This document shows positions 22,110 through 34,640 of a stretch of 64,000 nucleotides of DNA, one piece after another (within the stretch, counting starts at the first letter, position 1; the number at the start of each line of letters is the position of its first letter). A program made the translations under genes and the position numbers. Source of the DNA: Phytophthora sp. 'mugwort' (taxonomy: Eukaryota > Oomycota > Peronosporomycetes > Peronosporales > Peronosporaceae); NCBI GenBank assembly GCA_033558025.1, contig JAUCEF010000002.1:2914001-2978000 (forward strand), in the 5' to 3' direction. Under the pieces are notes generated by a model. That model was given only the letters and a program-made list of their open reading frames with translations, had not been told where the DNA came from and searched no databases.

Positions 22110-22520
22110 GCTGAGTGGAGGTTCGATGGTCACGTATGGTTGGAAAGGGGGGTGAATCAGGTGGTATGAGATAGGGTTCATGATGGGGGAATAGGACAAA
22201 AAGGATAAACAACAATCAGACTCGAATTTGCATTGGACGGCTTAGGCGGTTTCCAGATACCACGGACTGCGAGCTATATTGGCACACCAAGGTGTCGACA
22301 AGTCAAGTGTAGCAGATCCAGTATTGTGGTGAAATGTTCGGATCGAACATTGGCCGACCCTCCCCTTCGCTAGTGAACTACTGATCAAGCGCTCACCTCG
22401 ATCAATCGACATTCAGTGCTTGACCGACGATCGATTCGACAATCAACTCGCAAGATCTGCTTAAGGAAGTGGCAAGCAGCTCAAGGAAAGGTATCGAACA
22501 ACGCCACAGGGCAACCTCGT
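22110..22520 (-). mobile_element. LTR-like sequence, family 1
   Basis: The reverse complement closely matches 29160-29530, including CCAATGCAAATTCGAGTCTG followed by ATTGTTGTTTATCCTTT and a C-rich segment. Two diverged copies far apart in opposite orientation fit solo LTRs or LTRs of broken Gypsy elements. Confidence 0.55.
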
Positions 22521-22959
22521 CCGCGGATCAAGTACAGGCTCCCGACCAAAGGTCACTACCCCAGATCGGAAAAATAACGGCAGCAGAGCGAAGGCTTCCG
22601 CGCTGCTCCACACATCCCCGCGTCTCGCCAAGCGTTGAGGGGGAGCTCACATATAAAACGGTTTGGCTGTCGGACCAAATTTAAAAACGAAATCACTTGA
22701 CTAGCATCCCATACAAATTCCTATATGTAGTACGTAGAAGCTCGTCTCTTACCGGGTTCAACACAGGCGACCGTCCTAGCTCAACATCTTTTCGGCTGCT
22801 TCAGGCAAAAGTCCTAAAAAAAAATGATTGCTCGGATGAATCCACTGCCGTATCAGATTGTATAATGCTTCCATCTAGCATTTACCATAGTCGTGGAGCT
22901 CACCACATCCGCGGCGGCTGAAGAAGCAACGTTCTGATGGGTGACCTCTCTAGTCACAC

Positions 22960-24600
22960 TTCTGACAAATCAGTTCTTTCAGCATTCTAGATCCGAGTGT
23001 TTCCGGGATCCACAATACGAGCATCGCTGACCGTCATGCGCGAAGTGGTGTCGGCATTCTTGGGCCGTCGGATCCGTGTGGGCTGGGCCTGGGAGAGTCT
23101 GATCCGCGGAATTCGATGGTTACTGTCGCTGTAACCAGTTGTTGATCGTTGGATGCCGCACCGTAGGCGCAGCATAGCTCTCCCTCTGATCCGGACTCAT
23201 CCGAGTCAAACAGCTTCAGGGTCTAGGAACTGCATGTCTCTTACTACACGCGTGTGGCCGTTGGCTCTGACGGTCGTCGGCTTCGGTCGGCACTTGGCAG
23301 ATCAGACCGGCTTCGTGTCGCGAGACTTCGCCCGCTCACGTTGCGTCTGGAAGACTAAGCAGGGCCAGCCGATCTGCCAAATCTAAATCCCCGAGCGCAT
23401 TGATGAAGTGTTCCACGTGCTCGCCGCGGGACTTAGCGTCGCAATCCTTAATCTTCATGCGAGCGCGCATGCCAGTTACACTTAGACGATAGAGGTACCC
23501 GATGCCGTTTTGCTCACGCTTTGCGCGTGTGATAGTATTGCCAAGCCGCCGACACTCCAAATCCGCAGTATGGCGAATGCAAACCCTTGAGCAGATTACT
23601 CGATTTTGTCCTAGTCGACTGACGAAGCTGCCTGTATCAGTTCCTCGCGGGCCCGGTAAATAGATCCGCGAAAGTGAGGCGCTTTTCTTCGTCAGAAGTA
23701 TGATCCCTCATGAATGCAGACTTTACAGATCAGATCCATGCCTTGCTAGTTCTGCGTCGTGATCTTTGTCGGCAAGTTTATTCAGATCTAGTATTGCCGA
23801 GATTCGAACGCGTTGGATCAGGACCGATATAGTAGGCGGCGCTGCAATAGTCGCCGCTGCCTTGCGCCGTGGCGTTGTGGTAACGAGGTCGTCCGGACCC
23901 TATTCCTGGTATTCGGCATGATGATCTTGTTGTCCCACCGATTCAATCTCAACGTCTATCGCCCTGGAACCAGCGCTGTTTCTACCATTCGAGAAGCGGC
24001 AGCAACCTGCTATTCGCGTAAGAAAAAAAAAGAATCATGGTTACCTGTAAGTGTGATTCCAGTTTGGTCGTCGGCTCGTGCACCGGATCCCTAGGGACAG
24101 TTCGACCTGGCGATCTGGATCCTTCGACACCTGGCGGTTGAGCTTGCCGCAACGCTGCGCATGACGGACGGACTAACTACGTCATGACACCGACGAGCTG
24201 TCAAGTCCTGCTTTCAATCCCCTCTAGACGATCCAGTCTGGTACTGCAGGGGGTACGTCTCCGCAGCCTTGGTCTCTAGTGCGTCGGATGGTGGGCGTTC
24301 GCCCTCTATCGGCTTCAGCTTGCTGAAGCGGGACGAAGGGGAGACTCGGATCGCGTTACCTTCCACGTTGGACACGTCATCAGCATCGCCGACATCAGCG
24401 ACGAAACCCGCTTCCTCCAGTAGGCTCAGACCCATGGCTGCGGCCAGCTTGCCCGTCGTCGCCTGCGAATCGTGACGTAAGTCACGATTCGCGGCGGAAG
24501 TACGCCGAGGCGCCCCGAAAAAGGGACCTAGGGAGGAGATTGCGCTGATAGGTCTGTTGCCAGACCACCCTCTCATCCGTCGACAGATCCCCTCCCAGGG
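22960..24600 (-). mobile_element. Gypsy gag remnant
   Basis: The minus-strand frame 23560-23336 (RLSVTGMRARMKIKDCD, then HVEHFINALGDLDLADRLAL) resembles the gag segment of oomycete Ty3/Gypsy elements. The frame at 24606-24214 lies upstream on the same strand and may be the gag N-terminus, though I see no firm motif in it. Heavily broken. Confidence 0.45.
24465..24492. repeat. perfect 12-bp hairpin
   Basis: GCGAATCGTGAC-GTAA-GTCACGATTCGC, inside the Gypsy-derived region. Confidence 0.85.
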
Positions 24601-25084
24601 CTCCATCGATCCGTGTATATCTCTTTCGGAGACACCGTCGGCGATCCCACCGCCGTTAGTGCTTCATCTCCCTATTCATTGCTCACATTCGCATCAGCTG
24701 GGACTCACTGTGAATCCCGCGTTTCTAAGAGATCCGGGCATGCGCTCCATTGTGGTGGAACGGATCCGCTGGAATTAATCACGGATCCCGATTCACACGT
24801 ATTTTTCCCAGACACCAACTAGCATAGGATGTACTCCGATGGCCGTGTTGTTTGCTGAGATGTTCACCATGTTTACGCGTCGTTGGGCTGGTGCAGCTAC
24901 CTCGTTGGCACGAGATGCACACTTGGTGGGCCTTGAAAGCCCTTGTGGTGACTTGGGAGAGCGGATCCGCGCGGGTGCTCCAGTGCGAGAGATCCGCTAT
25001 CAGTTGGCATTGAGCTTCTTGCCGTCGACCTTGTGGATCCGTAATAGAAATACGGTATCCGGAGTAGTTCATTGTAGGACAATC

Positions 25085-25340
25085 GTTCTTTTTCCTTTAC
25101 GTCGCTTGTCGTTTCTTTTAGCGGGATGTTTAGAGGTTGAAGGTCGACGGGCAGGAGCAACCAACCCAGCTATCTAATGGGCTCCCACGTGGAGCAAGGT
25201 ATATATCGCTTGATCAAATTATGAGCTAATATAAATCCCAATACTAATAACCAGTTGCGCAGTTCCAAACATATTCGACTTCGATTCACGTGTAGCCTTC
25301 ATCCTATCCTCTGCCTTATCTTCCCATCGAGCCGAAACCT
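25085..25340 (+). mobile_element. diverged LTR-like fragment
   Basis: The segment beginning TTTTTCCTTTACGTCGCTTG and containing TTTAGCGGGAT matches the start of the LTR-like sequence near 29185, in the same orientation, with substantial divergence. Confidence 0.4.
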
Positions 25341-25464
25341 TCCCGCCACTCGCTTCCTGGTCTGCTTGCGCATCCGGATCCTAAGCTAGGACCATACTGC
25401 CGCCTGATATAGGGCCCGCCCAAAGTGGAGAGGTCTACAACAAATAAAACCTGATAGTAACGAA

Positions 25465-25508
25465 GCCCCCGACCTGGCACCTTGCCCCCGACCTGGCACC
25501 TTGCCCCC
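25465..25508. repeat. 19-bp tandem repeat
   Basis: Two exact copies of GCCCCCGACCTGGCACCTT and part of a third. Confidence 0.85.
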
Positions 25509-25740
25509 CACCGAGCAACCTTATCGACATCCTACGTCATCGGCAACCTTTGACCGCCGTCATCCATCTCCAACTGTCGGATCCACATTCATATTTGTTT
25601 TCGGTCAATGCGACGGATTTAATATACGCAATTCTACTTCAGTCCGACCGCAGTGGTCGACTCGCTTGGGCATCGCACGGTGCTGCGAGTCGACGACTTC
25701 ACGGGCGGCCGAAGTAGCCCTGTCGCCCAGATGAAGAGGC

Positions 25741-26860
25741 CGCTTGATCACCAGCGATAACTCCAAGGGCCAACACCACAGCTAATAGGTCCGTGTAAAG
25801 GGCACGTAGGTCCCGCTACACTAGGGTATATTCCGAATCAGGGAGCAGAGAAGGTCACGAAGCCGCCGACGAAGAGGGCGGCTCGAGGTGGTAGTCGTCA
25901 AAGGCCCTCTCCGATCTTGATCGACCGAGACAGGAACTTCCCCACTATCACGTGGAGTGTGTAGAGGCAGTACCGCGGGAAGCGCGAGCTTCTAGTGATG
26001 TGTAGAGGTTATCCTTCTCCGCAGGTCTTATCGGTCGACCAAGCGGCTCCAGGTTGGCTGCTCGATAGCGGTCGACTTCTGGGAGAAGAAGCGCTACGGG
26101 CGTAAGTCATTCGTTGCCTTTTAGCAACAGAGACAGGTACGCGTCCCAATGAACGGATGTCGTGCCCGCGCTGGAAGTGAGTCCGCTGCTCCAAGCGCCG
26201 AAGCTCACTCTTGAGCTGTCGCTTGGTGACAAGGTGAGCGAGCCGGATCCGAAGGTCCAGCTGGTCCAATATGTTAGCCAGCCTGAACTCATTGTTGATT
26301 TCCTGGACGGAGTGTCCACGAAAAGGCACGCAGGTCAGGAAAGGTCATCGGCCTCGGCTTCGGTGTACCTCCCAGGTTTAACTCAAGAAAATCCCCACAC
26401 AAGGTGTAGCCCACCTTCTTCTTAGCCTTCTTGCGAATGTTGGTTAACCCCTTCATCGGGATACAGTAGGGTGCGAGAAGTACACACAACGCAGCGAAAT
26501 TCTCCTGAAAGGGGGGACCTGTTCCGCTATGACGCGCCCCTATGTGATCGAGGAGGTAAAGCCTCCAATGAGCTTCCAAGAAGAACCAAGTTGCTCCAGG
26601 TAGTCATCTACCCCCGCACTGGGCATCAGGCGGGAAGTACTATGCGTCGTGTTCAGACGCATGAGCAGGTTGGCGCATGGATTGCACCTGCTGCTCATCG
26701 AGATCAATGAAGATATCTGGGAATCCGTGTCAGACGCGGCTCCCTCCTCCCCAGGACTGGAGAGTGGAGTGTCGGGCACGCCCTTGTGGTACAGCGTCTG
26801 ACCACTGGTCTCAAACCCGGGCAGGAGACCGAGAAGGAGCACGCTTCGAAGCACTAGCGT
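25741..26860 (-). mobile_element. possible Gypsy pol remnants
   Basis: Minus-strand open pieces at 26854-26540, 26579-26289 and 26329-26009 look retroelement-derived in composition and GATC content. No motif is strong enough to name a domain. Confidence 0.25.
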
Positions 26861-29159
26861 CCTTGGCTTTAGCGGTCCGTGGTGGCGGCTTGTCCTTTTC
26901 TAAAATGGCGTGACAGGGGTCTGAAGCCGACTTGTCATCTCCATGACAGAGATGTCCATCTGAATAGGCTCAGTAGTCGCCTGAACAGACTTTTTGGGGT
27001 CCAGAAACTTCTTCTCCGTTGAAACCCGAGGGAGGTAACACCGCATGGAGTGCATCCGGTGCTGCCGTGGACTTATTGTCCCCTCGGCCTCACTTCCTCA
27101 CCCGAGCGAACAACGCGAACCAATCCGCATCGGAGTTAGCCGGGCTTCTGAACTTGCGGATGAACCGCGGGTTCTGGCGAATGCTCTGGGACACAGATGC
27201 CGAACGCCGCCGACGAGTTTCGAGTCCTTACAGAGGTGGAAGGTACTGTAAGCACGTCAGTTGCACAGCATTGCCCGATGTTGCCACGAGGGTTAGCTGG
27301 TTGAGTTCTCGGCTTTGCAGTCTTAAGGCATCTCTAACAGTAGTAAAAATAGCCAGAAATACTCAAATTTAAAAATCGAACCCAAGGGGTGGACACCTAG
27401 TAGCAGTAAAGTAGCATTGCCAAAGTGATTTGCACTAGGACAAGTTCGTAGAAGTACACGGCCGGCCTTTCACCATAGCACAAGGAGAAGTTCAAACAAT
27501 CGCACACCACAGCTGACTCGACGGTACTCAGCACCTCCAGTGCTTCGCCTACCGCTGGCAGGTTTCCAGCGTATCGCCACGGATGCCTACTCTTCCCTCA
27601 TCGATGCCCAGTGCTACTTCGTGAACACCAACAGAGGACGTGCGTTCTGTCGAACCTTCATCAGAATCTCGGAAGACGGCGCTACCCCAGAACGGGACCC
27701 GTCATCATCACTGTCCTGGAGCCGAAACCGCGTTCGGGGGGTGTTCGTGCGACTTGTTAGGTCTGTTGTAGGGCGCGAACTGCAGGGGTCTTCCAACGTC
27801 GGTGGTCTGGATCCAAACGCCCGGCCGTGGGTCTTTACACGTCCTGCCATGCATCGGCAAAGAAAATATGATGCGGTACTTGACTATCGACCTTCCGTTG
27901 CGCATTTTTATTGCGATTTCGATAAGTTGTACGTCGATTTGAAGGTAAAAAGCTGAAAACATAGCAAGCGGACTGATGAGGACTACAACGCTGAAACAAG
28001 AAATAGGTTCAAAGCAAAATGCGAGCAGCAAATATAAAACTGTTGGCGTGAATATGAGCGAGCTATGGGAGTACCAAGAAGGCAAGTAGGCCTCGTGTTA
28101 AGCCTGAAATGTCTCGCCTCGACCATGTCGACGATATCCTACGCCAGAGCTTCCGATTCATGCGAAAAATTCCGCAGCCTCGGGAGCACGCTACCGCTCT
28201 CTTTTGCGAATATCATGGTGCTAGATAATTTGCTGAGTAGTGTTTATAGATCCGAACTAATGTGAATAATCTGACAGAAAACGAGCGGACAGATATTTAA
28301 AACGGTGTTAGTGATGACACTTTTGACGATGCAGATATTTTGTAGTCTCCGACACCAACCAGACCCCCACCACGGGCCCAGTAAACCTAATTCAGTACGA
28401 GGAGCAGATAGATAAGACCATGGTGCTGTCCCAGCGGGGTTGCAAAGGCCACGGCCGCGCAAGCGAAGATAATGCAGCAACAGCGGGAAGTTGCTCTGCA
28501 AAAGGTGCCATACTAGCGATACAACAGCCAGCATTGCATGATCAGCCTGAGATGTCAATCTTGTGCACATTTATCGATGGTTTGTTCGAGTTTGAATAAG
28601 AATATCTCCAGATAAGACAACAACAACAACTGTTAGAGAAGATCAAGAAACAAGAGATCAAGCCGTACACCTTGGTTAGATTCGAAAAAAGAGGAAATAT
28701 GCTCAATCAAGTCCGATTTAAGCCGAAGTGTTCTGTTGAATCCAAAAATCGGCGATACTTCACAGCGAAAAGATTTGGGAACTGTGCTACCATCAAAGCT
28801 TTGGCATTGAAATTTGTGCCGAGCTTAACCATGATCTGCTGCATAGGGATATACCTGTGGTGTAGCAGGATCGGTCAAATATGCTAAAGACCCGATCCGC
28901 TTACCAACTGCGCCCAGACACCGACTAACGGAGGGGGTTCCCCGATGATCCGAGAATTAGCTGAACTTGGTTTTACCTTATGTACCGGTTGGTAGGCTGG
29001 ATCGGCTCTCTTGCGGCTCTGAAAGATGCAGTGATGTAAAGTCTTGAACGTCCTGGTGGGATGTGGGGACGTGAAGCACGCGGAAGTCTTCGCTCTGCTG
29101 CCATTATTGGTTCCGATCTGAGGTAGTCGACCTTCGATCGGCGGCCTGGGCTTGATCCT
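26861..29159. other. stretch without a supported gene
   Basis: Short open frames occur on both strands (the longest is 27540-27956, 138 aa) but none shows a recognisable family, signal peptide or splice pattern. Confidence 0.35.
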
Positions 29160-29600
29160 AGGCCGAGGTTGCCGTGCGGCGTTGTTCCTTTCCTTGCGTT
29201 GCTTGCCGCTTCCTTTAGTGGGATCTTGCGAGGTGAGAGTCGAGACGATCATTGGCCAAGCACTGAATCACTGAATGCCGATCGATCGGGGTATGCGCTT
29301 GAGCAGAAGCTCGCTAACGTGGGGAAGGGTCGACCAATACACGATCCGATCTTCTCACAGCGACCTTGATCTGCTAACTTGGACTTGATACCTTGAGGGC
29401 CAATGTAGATCCCTTCCTGCGGTACTTAAAAACGCCAAGTCTTCCAATGCAAATTCGAGTCTGATTGTTGTTTATCCTTTCCTTGTCCTATCCTCCCATC
29501 CTGAACCTTATCTCGTACCACCTGAACCTCCTGAATTTTGCTCTTCTTCAACCACTCAAAAAACAACACGTACCGTCGTTACACGTGCCCATCCCCGAAG
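29160..29600 (+). mobile_element. LTR-like sequence, family 1
   Basis: Partner of 22110-22520 in opposite orientation. Contains TACTTAAAAACGCCAAG, a possible TATA/leader region, before the shared CCAATGCAAATTCGAGTCTG. The following 29600-30380 is dense in GATC and may be internal element sequence. Confidence 0.5.
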
Positions 29601-30419
29601 ATGATTGCTGATCGAATCTCGATCTGCCAGATCGCGGATGTCGGGACAAGTATGCCGATCTGACAGATCGAGGATGTCGGAACCTGTATACCTATCGGCG
29701 AATATCGAACGACCCGATTTGCTTGATCTTGTCCGCAGGTCGATACGATCTGTCTGATCTGGGATGAACGATGTGTAGGCCGATCTGTGGACGCTGGGTC
29801 AGCCCGATCTTCCGAACCTTGAACGCCGGATCCGCCTGGTCTGGCAGATCCCGTATGTCCGAACCTGTATACCGATGTGCCAGCAAGGGTGTACCGATAC
29901 GATCGAAGGCTGATCTCGATCGAGTACGGTCCGCTGAATATTAATCAGGGTCGATCCAGGTCGGTTGCGATCTGCATGTCATCGATCGGTCTTGATGCAC
30001 GACCCTTGACTCCATCTTGATGTCTGGGGCCGATCCGTTCTGAGCCGACCGGGACTAAACGTGGTCCGATCCGCATTCGCCGATCGGTCTTGATCTTCAT
30101 TCCTTGCCGGATTTGGTCTAAGATCGGCTGTGATCGAGGATCGATCGGCAGTGACTGTTATCATATAAAGCGTAGATCGGTCACGATCTGGGTCGCCGTC
30201 AAACTCGCTTTCCGCCCCCTGCCAGTTGTCCCCTGGCTGGTCTCCTCCACCTATCTCACAGATCGGCTCGTTGCCACGGGGTCTGAGATTCTTTTTAGAC
30301 GCTTCTCCACACACCGATCTGGACACCCTTCTTCCACCTTGTTCATCATTTTCGATAAATATGTTGTGTAGTTGCACGTAGCACTACATAGTTTTTTTAT
30401 ATTATTGTTAATGACCACG

Positions 30420-31330
30420 CCCTCGTCGGCCGAGCGAAAACAGCAAAATTGGTCTGCAATACGCCGAACGGCCTTTCCCCATCTTTGTCTAGCTTCCTGA
30501 GCTGCAAAAAAAATTTGCTTCTCAGTTAAGCGAACAGATTGTTTTCACATAGCATTTCCATTCTGGGTAGATGCCAGGAGTAGGGTAACACAAAAAGACA
30601 CAAGTTTGATCATTAACGTCATAAGAAAACTGAGGTGCGCCGTCATCACCATACTCCGCAATAAGCGGTGATGCGTCGAGAATATTTAATCCATAGTGAC
30701 TGCCCGGCGTGCCAAAATTCTTAGAACTTATATAGCCACCGCTTTAAGCACTAGTGTTGCATCTTGAGACGCTCCTTCAAAATCTCCACGCCATGCGCTA
30801 GGACGGTTCTTCCAGCTCTATTTCGTGCAATTAATTGAACCGACCACCTCCGAAATCGTCGAGTTGCGTTGACCTGCGGAATCTAGCAAGTATTTGGTCT
30901 GTAGCCAGGCTAATCTATTGAAATTTATATAAACGAATTACAGATGAAACAACAAAAAAATGTATATAGAAAAGTATTCATCAAGAGAATCTGCAGAGGA
31001 TCCGTATGCAAGCATTCGAGTAGAATCCGCCACTTGATTACTAGATGCCCACCTGCCCACCATATTTGCCAGTGCAGTCTTTATGCCACGTAAAGTAGTC
31101 TTCATCGCTCCTTAGAGATTCCACAAGTCTCAGAAAAAGGATCTCGTCATCTGGGAGTGCCGACGAAACCGCTCCTCTGTGTAAATGGGGTGTTCTTCAA
31201 ATACTGCTTACAGAAGCGCTTGTACGCGCGAATATGATCGCGATTCGGGTTAGCGCTCCTACCTGGCCGCGACCCACCGTGTTTCCTTTTCTTAGCATTT
31301 GTCGTCCCAGGAAGCGACTCGTGATGACAA
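30420..31330 (-). mobile_element. decayed Harbinger/PIF-type transposase
   Basis: In order on the minus strand: HGGSRPGRSANPNRDHI with a following helix (about 31290-31190); RMLAYGSSADSLDEYFSI (about 31022-30968); FGTPGSHYG...NILDASPLIAEYG (about 30713-30655) with a TPGIYPEW ending (about 30565); and FFAAQEARQRWGKAVRRI (about 30515-30455). These are the characteristic blocks of Harbinger DDE transposases. Stops and frameshifts separate them. Terminal repeats were not found. Confidence 0.65.
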
Positions 31331-33202
31331 TAAGTTGATTAACTAGTTATAGGACTATTGTTCTGCTAGCAATGCAAATGTAATTCTAATTCTTTCTTGT
31401 TCGTGGACGCGGAGTCCATATTCGACGTTCAGGTAGGGGCACATCCAATCGTGTTGGCGCATCGAAGCCTAGACGTTGAAGGTAGACAACACTACTTCGC
31501 CATGTAAACCAAGCGCCGTCAGGTGACGATAAATATACTTGCAGTGGCGACCAAAAGAAGCAATCATACTTGGCACATTTGGTTGTTCTGCTTGTGTGAT
31601 GCGGCGCACTATGCTGCTCACGTTGTCCAATCACTTTTGCAATTTGCACTACTGTTGGAAATTGGAATCTAGTGGTCGCCGAGGCACCCATTGAGCTTCC
31701 CTTTCGAGCATGATTCTTTGATCGACGTGGAGACCTTAGGGTCAGGGCAACTTGCCAAATGCTATGTGAGAGTAACGACCGCAGCGCAATGACTTTGCGG
31801 CTTGTCGATGTTTTTTGACTGTGCGAGAGACCCATTTCCTTGTGCACGATTGGTCGATAATTGAATCAAAGTGGGTCGAGATTACATGAAGAATAACATG
31901 GCACTCCCCAGAGGCGACATGTGGTGTGGACAACACCACTGACGCGTCGAGCAACATAACAAGAACGGTCTCCTCGGTGTTCTTAGTTAGGTAATACAAG
32001 CCAAGCAAAATCACCTATAAATATATTCACTTAAATCCACCTTACTTTTGGTAACTAGCTCTCCTCGGGCTTGTAAACTGCCGTTCACTGAGATTTTGTA
32101 TGCTCTCCACCCCGTTGTGTGCATAAGTCCTGTGTCCACTTTATTATGTAGATTCCAGCTCGTTAAGTAATTAGGACAACCATTCAAAGTATCGAATTGA
32201 GCATATATTTTCTAGTGTCCGATTCATAGCACAAAAGTAACCTATTAAATTTTCCAGCCAAATGTCGCCCGAAAAAACACACCATAAGAACAATGCTGTT
32301 TGCTTGTTGCAAATCATATTACTGTAGTAAATCCTTTTTTGTAGGTCAACCTGCTCCGAATGTTTCCACAAACTGTCCTACGCGTCACAGCTTATCCTGG
32401 TCACAGCAACTGGTGGCGCGCAGACCTTCAATAAGCACATCATATGGACATGAACAATTTTGTCTGCTTGTGGAATGAAATCAAATCATTTCTTCGAGTC
32501 AAACTGCTCCGAACGTTTCTATAGACTGTCCAAACTAAATATGATATAAAAACGTTCGGAGCAGTTTGACTCGATAACGCTTCTCATGGTTGCAGCATCG
32601 GTAGCGCGCAGAACTTAAACAAGCACATCACAAGAACAATTTTGCCTGCTTGTGGAAAAAGTAAATTATGTTTTAGGCCATCGTGCCGAATTCTATGAAC
32701 TGTCCAAACGATTGATTAGCCATGTTTCAATTTGGTCCTTCCGGCCGAAACCGGTTTTTCAAACGCTTCGGCTCTGGAGCTGTAGTGTATACTGCTGCCG
32801 CTGCGGTATACCATTCTGCTTTAGTTGGGATGCTAGACGAGAATCAGCCTTAATTGAGATTCGGTATGGAGACTATAATTTCTTAAACTGGACTGTGATC
32901 GCTGAAAAATATGGAGTAAACTAAGCAAACATTTGAGCAAGTTTAGCAGAGTATAGGACACCGTTCTGAGCTTAGTTTAGTTTATTCAGTTGAGGGCTAC
33001 AGTTTAACAGGTTATGATGATTTATTTACAACGTATTATGTGCATGCTGTTCAAATGATCCTAGCAGTGTTGTCTGCTCGTTTGAAATGCTTACTTTGGT
33101 CCAGCGTAACCCAGCCACGCTGCTGCCAGTTATCCAGATATCTCACTACATGTACATAGCGAGCATCGAGCTCTACCCACTCGAGTTCGAGTGTCAACTG
33201 AG
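31331..33202. other. spacer with unassigned frames
   Basis: Minus-strand frames at 31847-31386 and 32014-31742 could be more transposon sequence but have no named motif. Contains one perfect hairpin (32495-32573). The last 200 bp form the upstream region of RXLR copy 2. Confidence 0.35.
32495..32573. repeat. perfect 24-bp fold-back palindrome
   Basis: Arms 32495-32518 and 32550-32573 are exact reverse complements around a 31-nt spacer. A diverged single arm (CAACCTGCTCCGAATGTTT) recurs near 32348-32366. Confidence 0.9.
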
Positions 33203-33216
33203 TCATTCTTCAATTT
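33203..33216 (+). promoter_or_regulatory. oomycete initiator element of RXLR copy 2
   Basis: TCATTCTTCAATTT matches the oomycete initiator consensus at every position and lies 49-62 nt before the ATG at 33265. Confidence 0.7.
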
Positions 33217-33264
33217 GCTGTATTCTTGCTCAAGACCACCCATCATCACCATCCACTGCAGACA

Positions 33265-33693
33265 ATGCGTTCTTACTACATCTTAACTTTGGCAGCAGCA
33301 GCACTCCTCGTGCACAGTGAAGCGCTTGCTCCGGGGACTAGCTCCGATATCCCGCATGGGCTTGAGTACTAGCCGCTTCTTACGAACTGGCAAGACGATT
33401 GAAGATGTCCACGATGAAGAACGAACTTGGGCGCACATTAATGGCATAAAGCTTACAGAGAAGGAGACCAAGGTTTGGCTGAACGACTGGATTGAACATG
33501 GGAAAATGATCGAGTTCGTTGGCAAAACGATGGGCCTGCACGATTTGCCGGAGAAGGAACTGATGAAACACAAAAACTTTGGAGCTTGCGTCGGTTCGTG
33601 ATTATGGCTGTCAAGAAAAGGAGTGGGGTGGATCTATCGACGAATGCAGCGGAGAGAGAGGCGATCGAGAAGTTGGGTAAGATAGCAGTGTAA
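33265..33693 (+). pseudogene. RXLR effector gene copy 2, frameshifted
   Basis: The ATG at 33265 opens a good signal peptide (Ala/Leu-rich core, about 22 residues, ending SEALA) whose frame stops at about 33370. RFLR (33374-33385) and DEER (33413-33424) follow in a different frame, which continues with KETKVWLNDWIEHG and ends at TGA 33599-33601. Coding-like sequence continues in a further frame to TAA 33691-33693. Two small indels therefore separate signal peptide, RXLR-dEER part and C-terminus. RXLR proteins are secreted and translocated into host cells; the C-terminal activity here is unknown. The initiator upstream is intact, so death is recent or the indels are sequence errors. It is tail-to-tail with GH53 pseudogene E. 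Confidence 0.82.
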
Positions 33694-34019
33694 ATTCCCT
33701 GGCTGAGGCACTTACAAAAGTTACTATTTGAAGTAGTTGTAATCAACAACAGTGGTCTTCGCTGATCATTTCCTATTCCTTCCCATTGCTTTCGCATCGA
33801 CAGAACCACCAACATTTGTTACGAACAGCCAAGTTTCTGTGTGTACTATGTACTCTACAATATGACTGAGAGGGCACATGCACTCACCGAATCCTAAGCA
33901 TTGACTGGTGTTGCTTAGCACCCGGGTAATAGAAGCACGAACAACCTCCACAGCCCATAGTGCACAGCAAATTGTCATTGTCTAGCCTTGTGTCCACGGT
34001 GAAGCGAGGCGTTGTCGGA

Positions 34020-34200
34020 AACATTGAGCATGGTGTTCATATTTTACCATGGAGCTCCTATACCAACCCTCGTGATCGCCCAGCTCATCCGTCACTAGAG
34101 CCCCTAACGCAAACATGTACAGTAGACGGACGAGAACGTCGTGGCATACATCGTCGGTCAAGTTGGGCCAGTTGACGCAGAAGAGCAGAGCCGTAGGGAA
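34020..34200 (-). pseudogene. GH53 pseudogene E, 3' part
   Basis: On the minus strand the closing segment (SALLFCVNWPNL, then VRLLYMFA) and about 70 bp of 3' flank match GH53 D closely, including TCTAGTGACGGATG and GGCGATCACGA. Detached from the 5' part by about 450 bp of unrelated DNA. Confidence 0.8.
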
Positions 34201-34640
34201 TAACCGAATGAACCGTTAAGCCACGGCTAGTGTTGGCTATGACGTAGGCAACGGTGTGGTTACTCAACCACTGGCCATTCAAGCACACAGGAAGCTCATG
34301 CTATCGAAGGCGGCCATAACGCTGACGAGGATCAAGACTCCGATGACACAAACGGGGCTAAAACGAGAATCTACAGCAGTAATGAACGTTTGTTGGAACT
34401 TGCAAGCAACATTCACGACAAAGCAAAGCGGACTGGACAAGCAGAGCTCACGTGCTTGTGTAGAAAGTGAACCAGGGTCCACGGCTCAATCAATGTTTCT
34501 TTGCAGTTTGATGGTTTCAGCTTACATCTCGGTGAGATTCCTGCGCGGAGACTAAGCGCAGACGAGTACAGGGCAGCCATGACGAATCATCATCACGGAG
34601 CCGACCGCAGCGCACTTGCACTCGATCTTCCGTCATTTCA
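34201..34640. other. unrelated insert within GH53 pseudogene E
   Basis: This stretch replaces the middle of the GH53 gene (catalytic region through the nucleophile segment). Its origin is not recognised; it has no obvious terminal repeats. Confidence 0.45.

Noticed and set aside
27540..27956. 138-aa plus-strand open frame
   Set aside because: No recognisable motif, no promoter element, and it lies in transposon-derived DNA. Expected by chance at this length.
31386..32014. Two minus-strand open frames upstream of the Harbinger remnant
   Set aside because: Considered as part of the transposase, but the HGGSRPGRS start lies downstream of them, so they are not its N-terminus. Unassigned.
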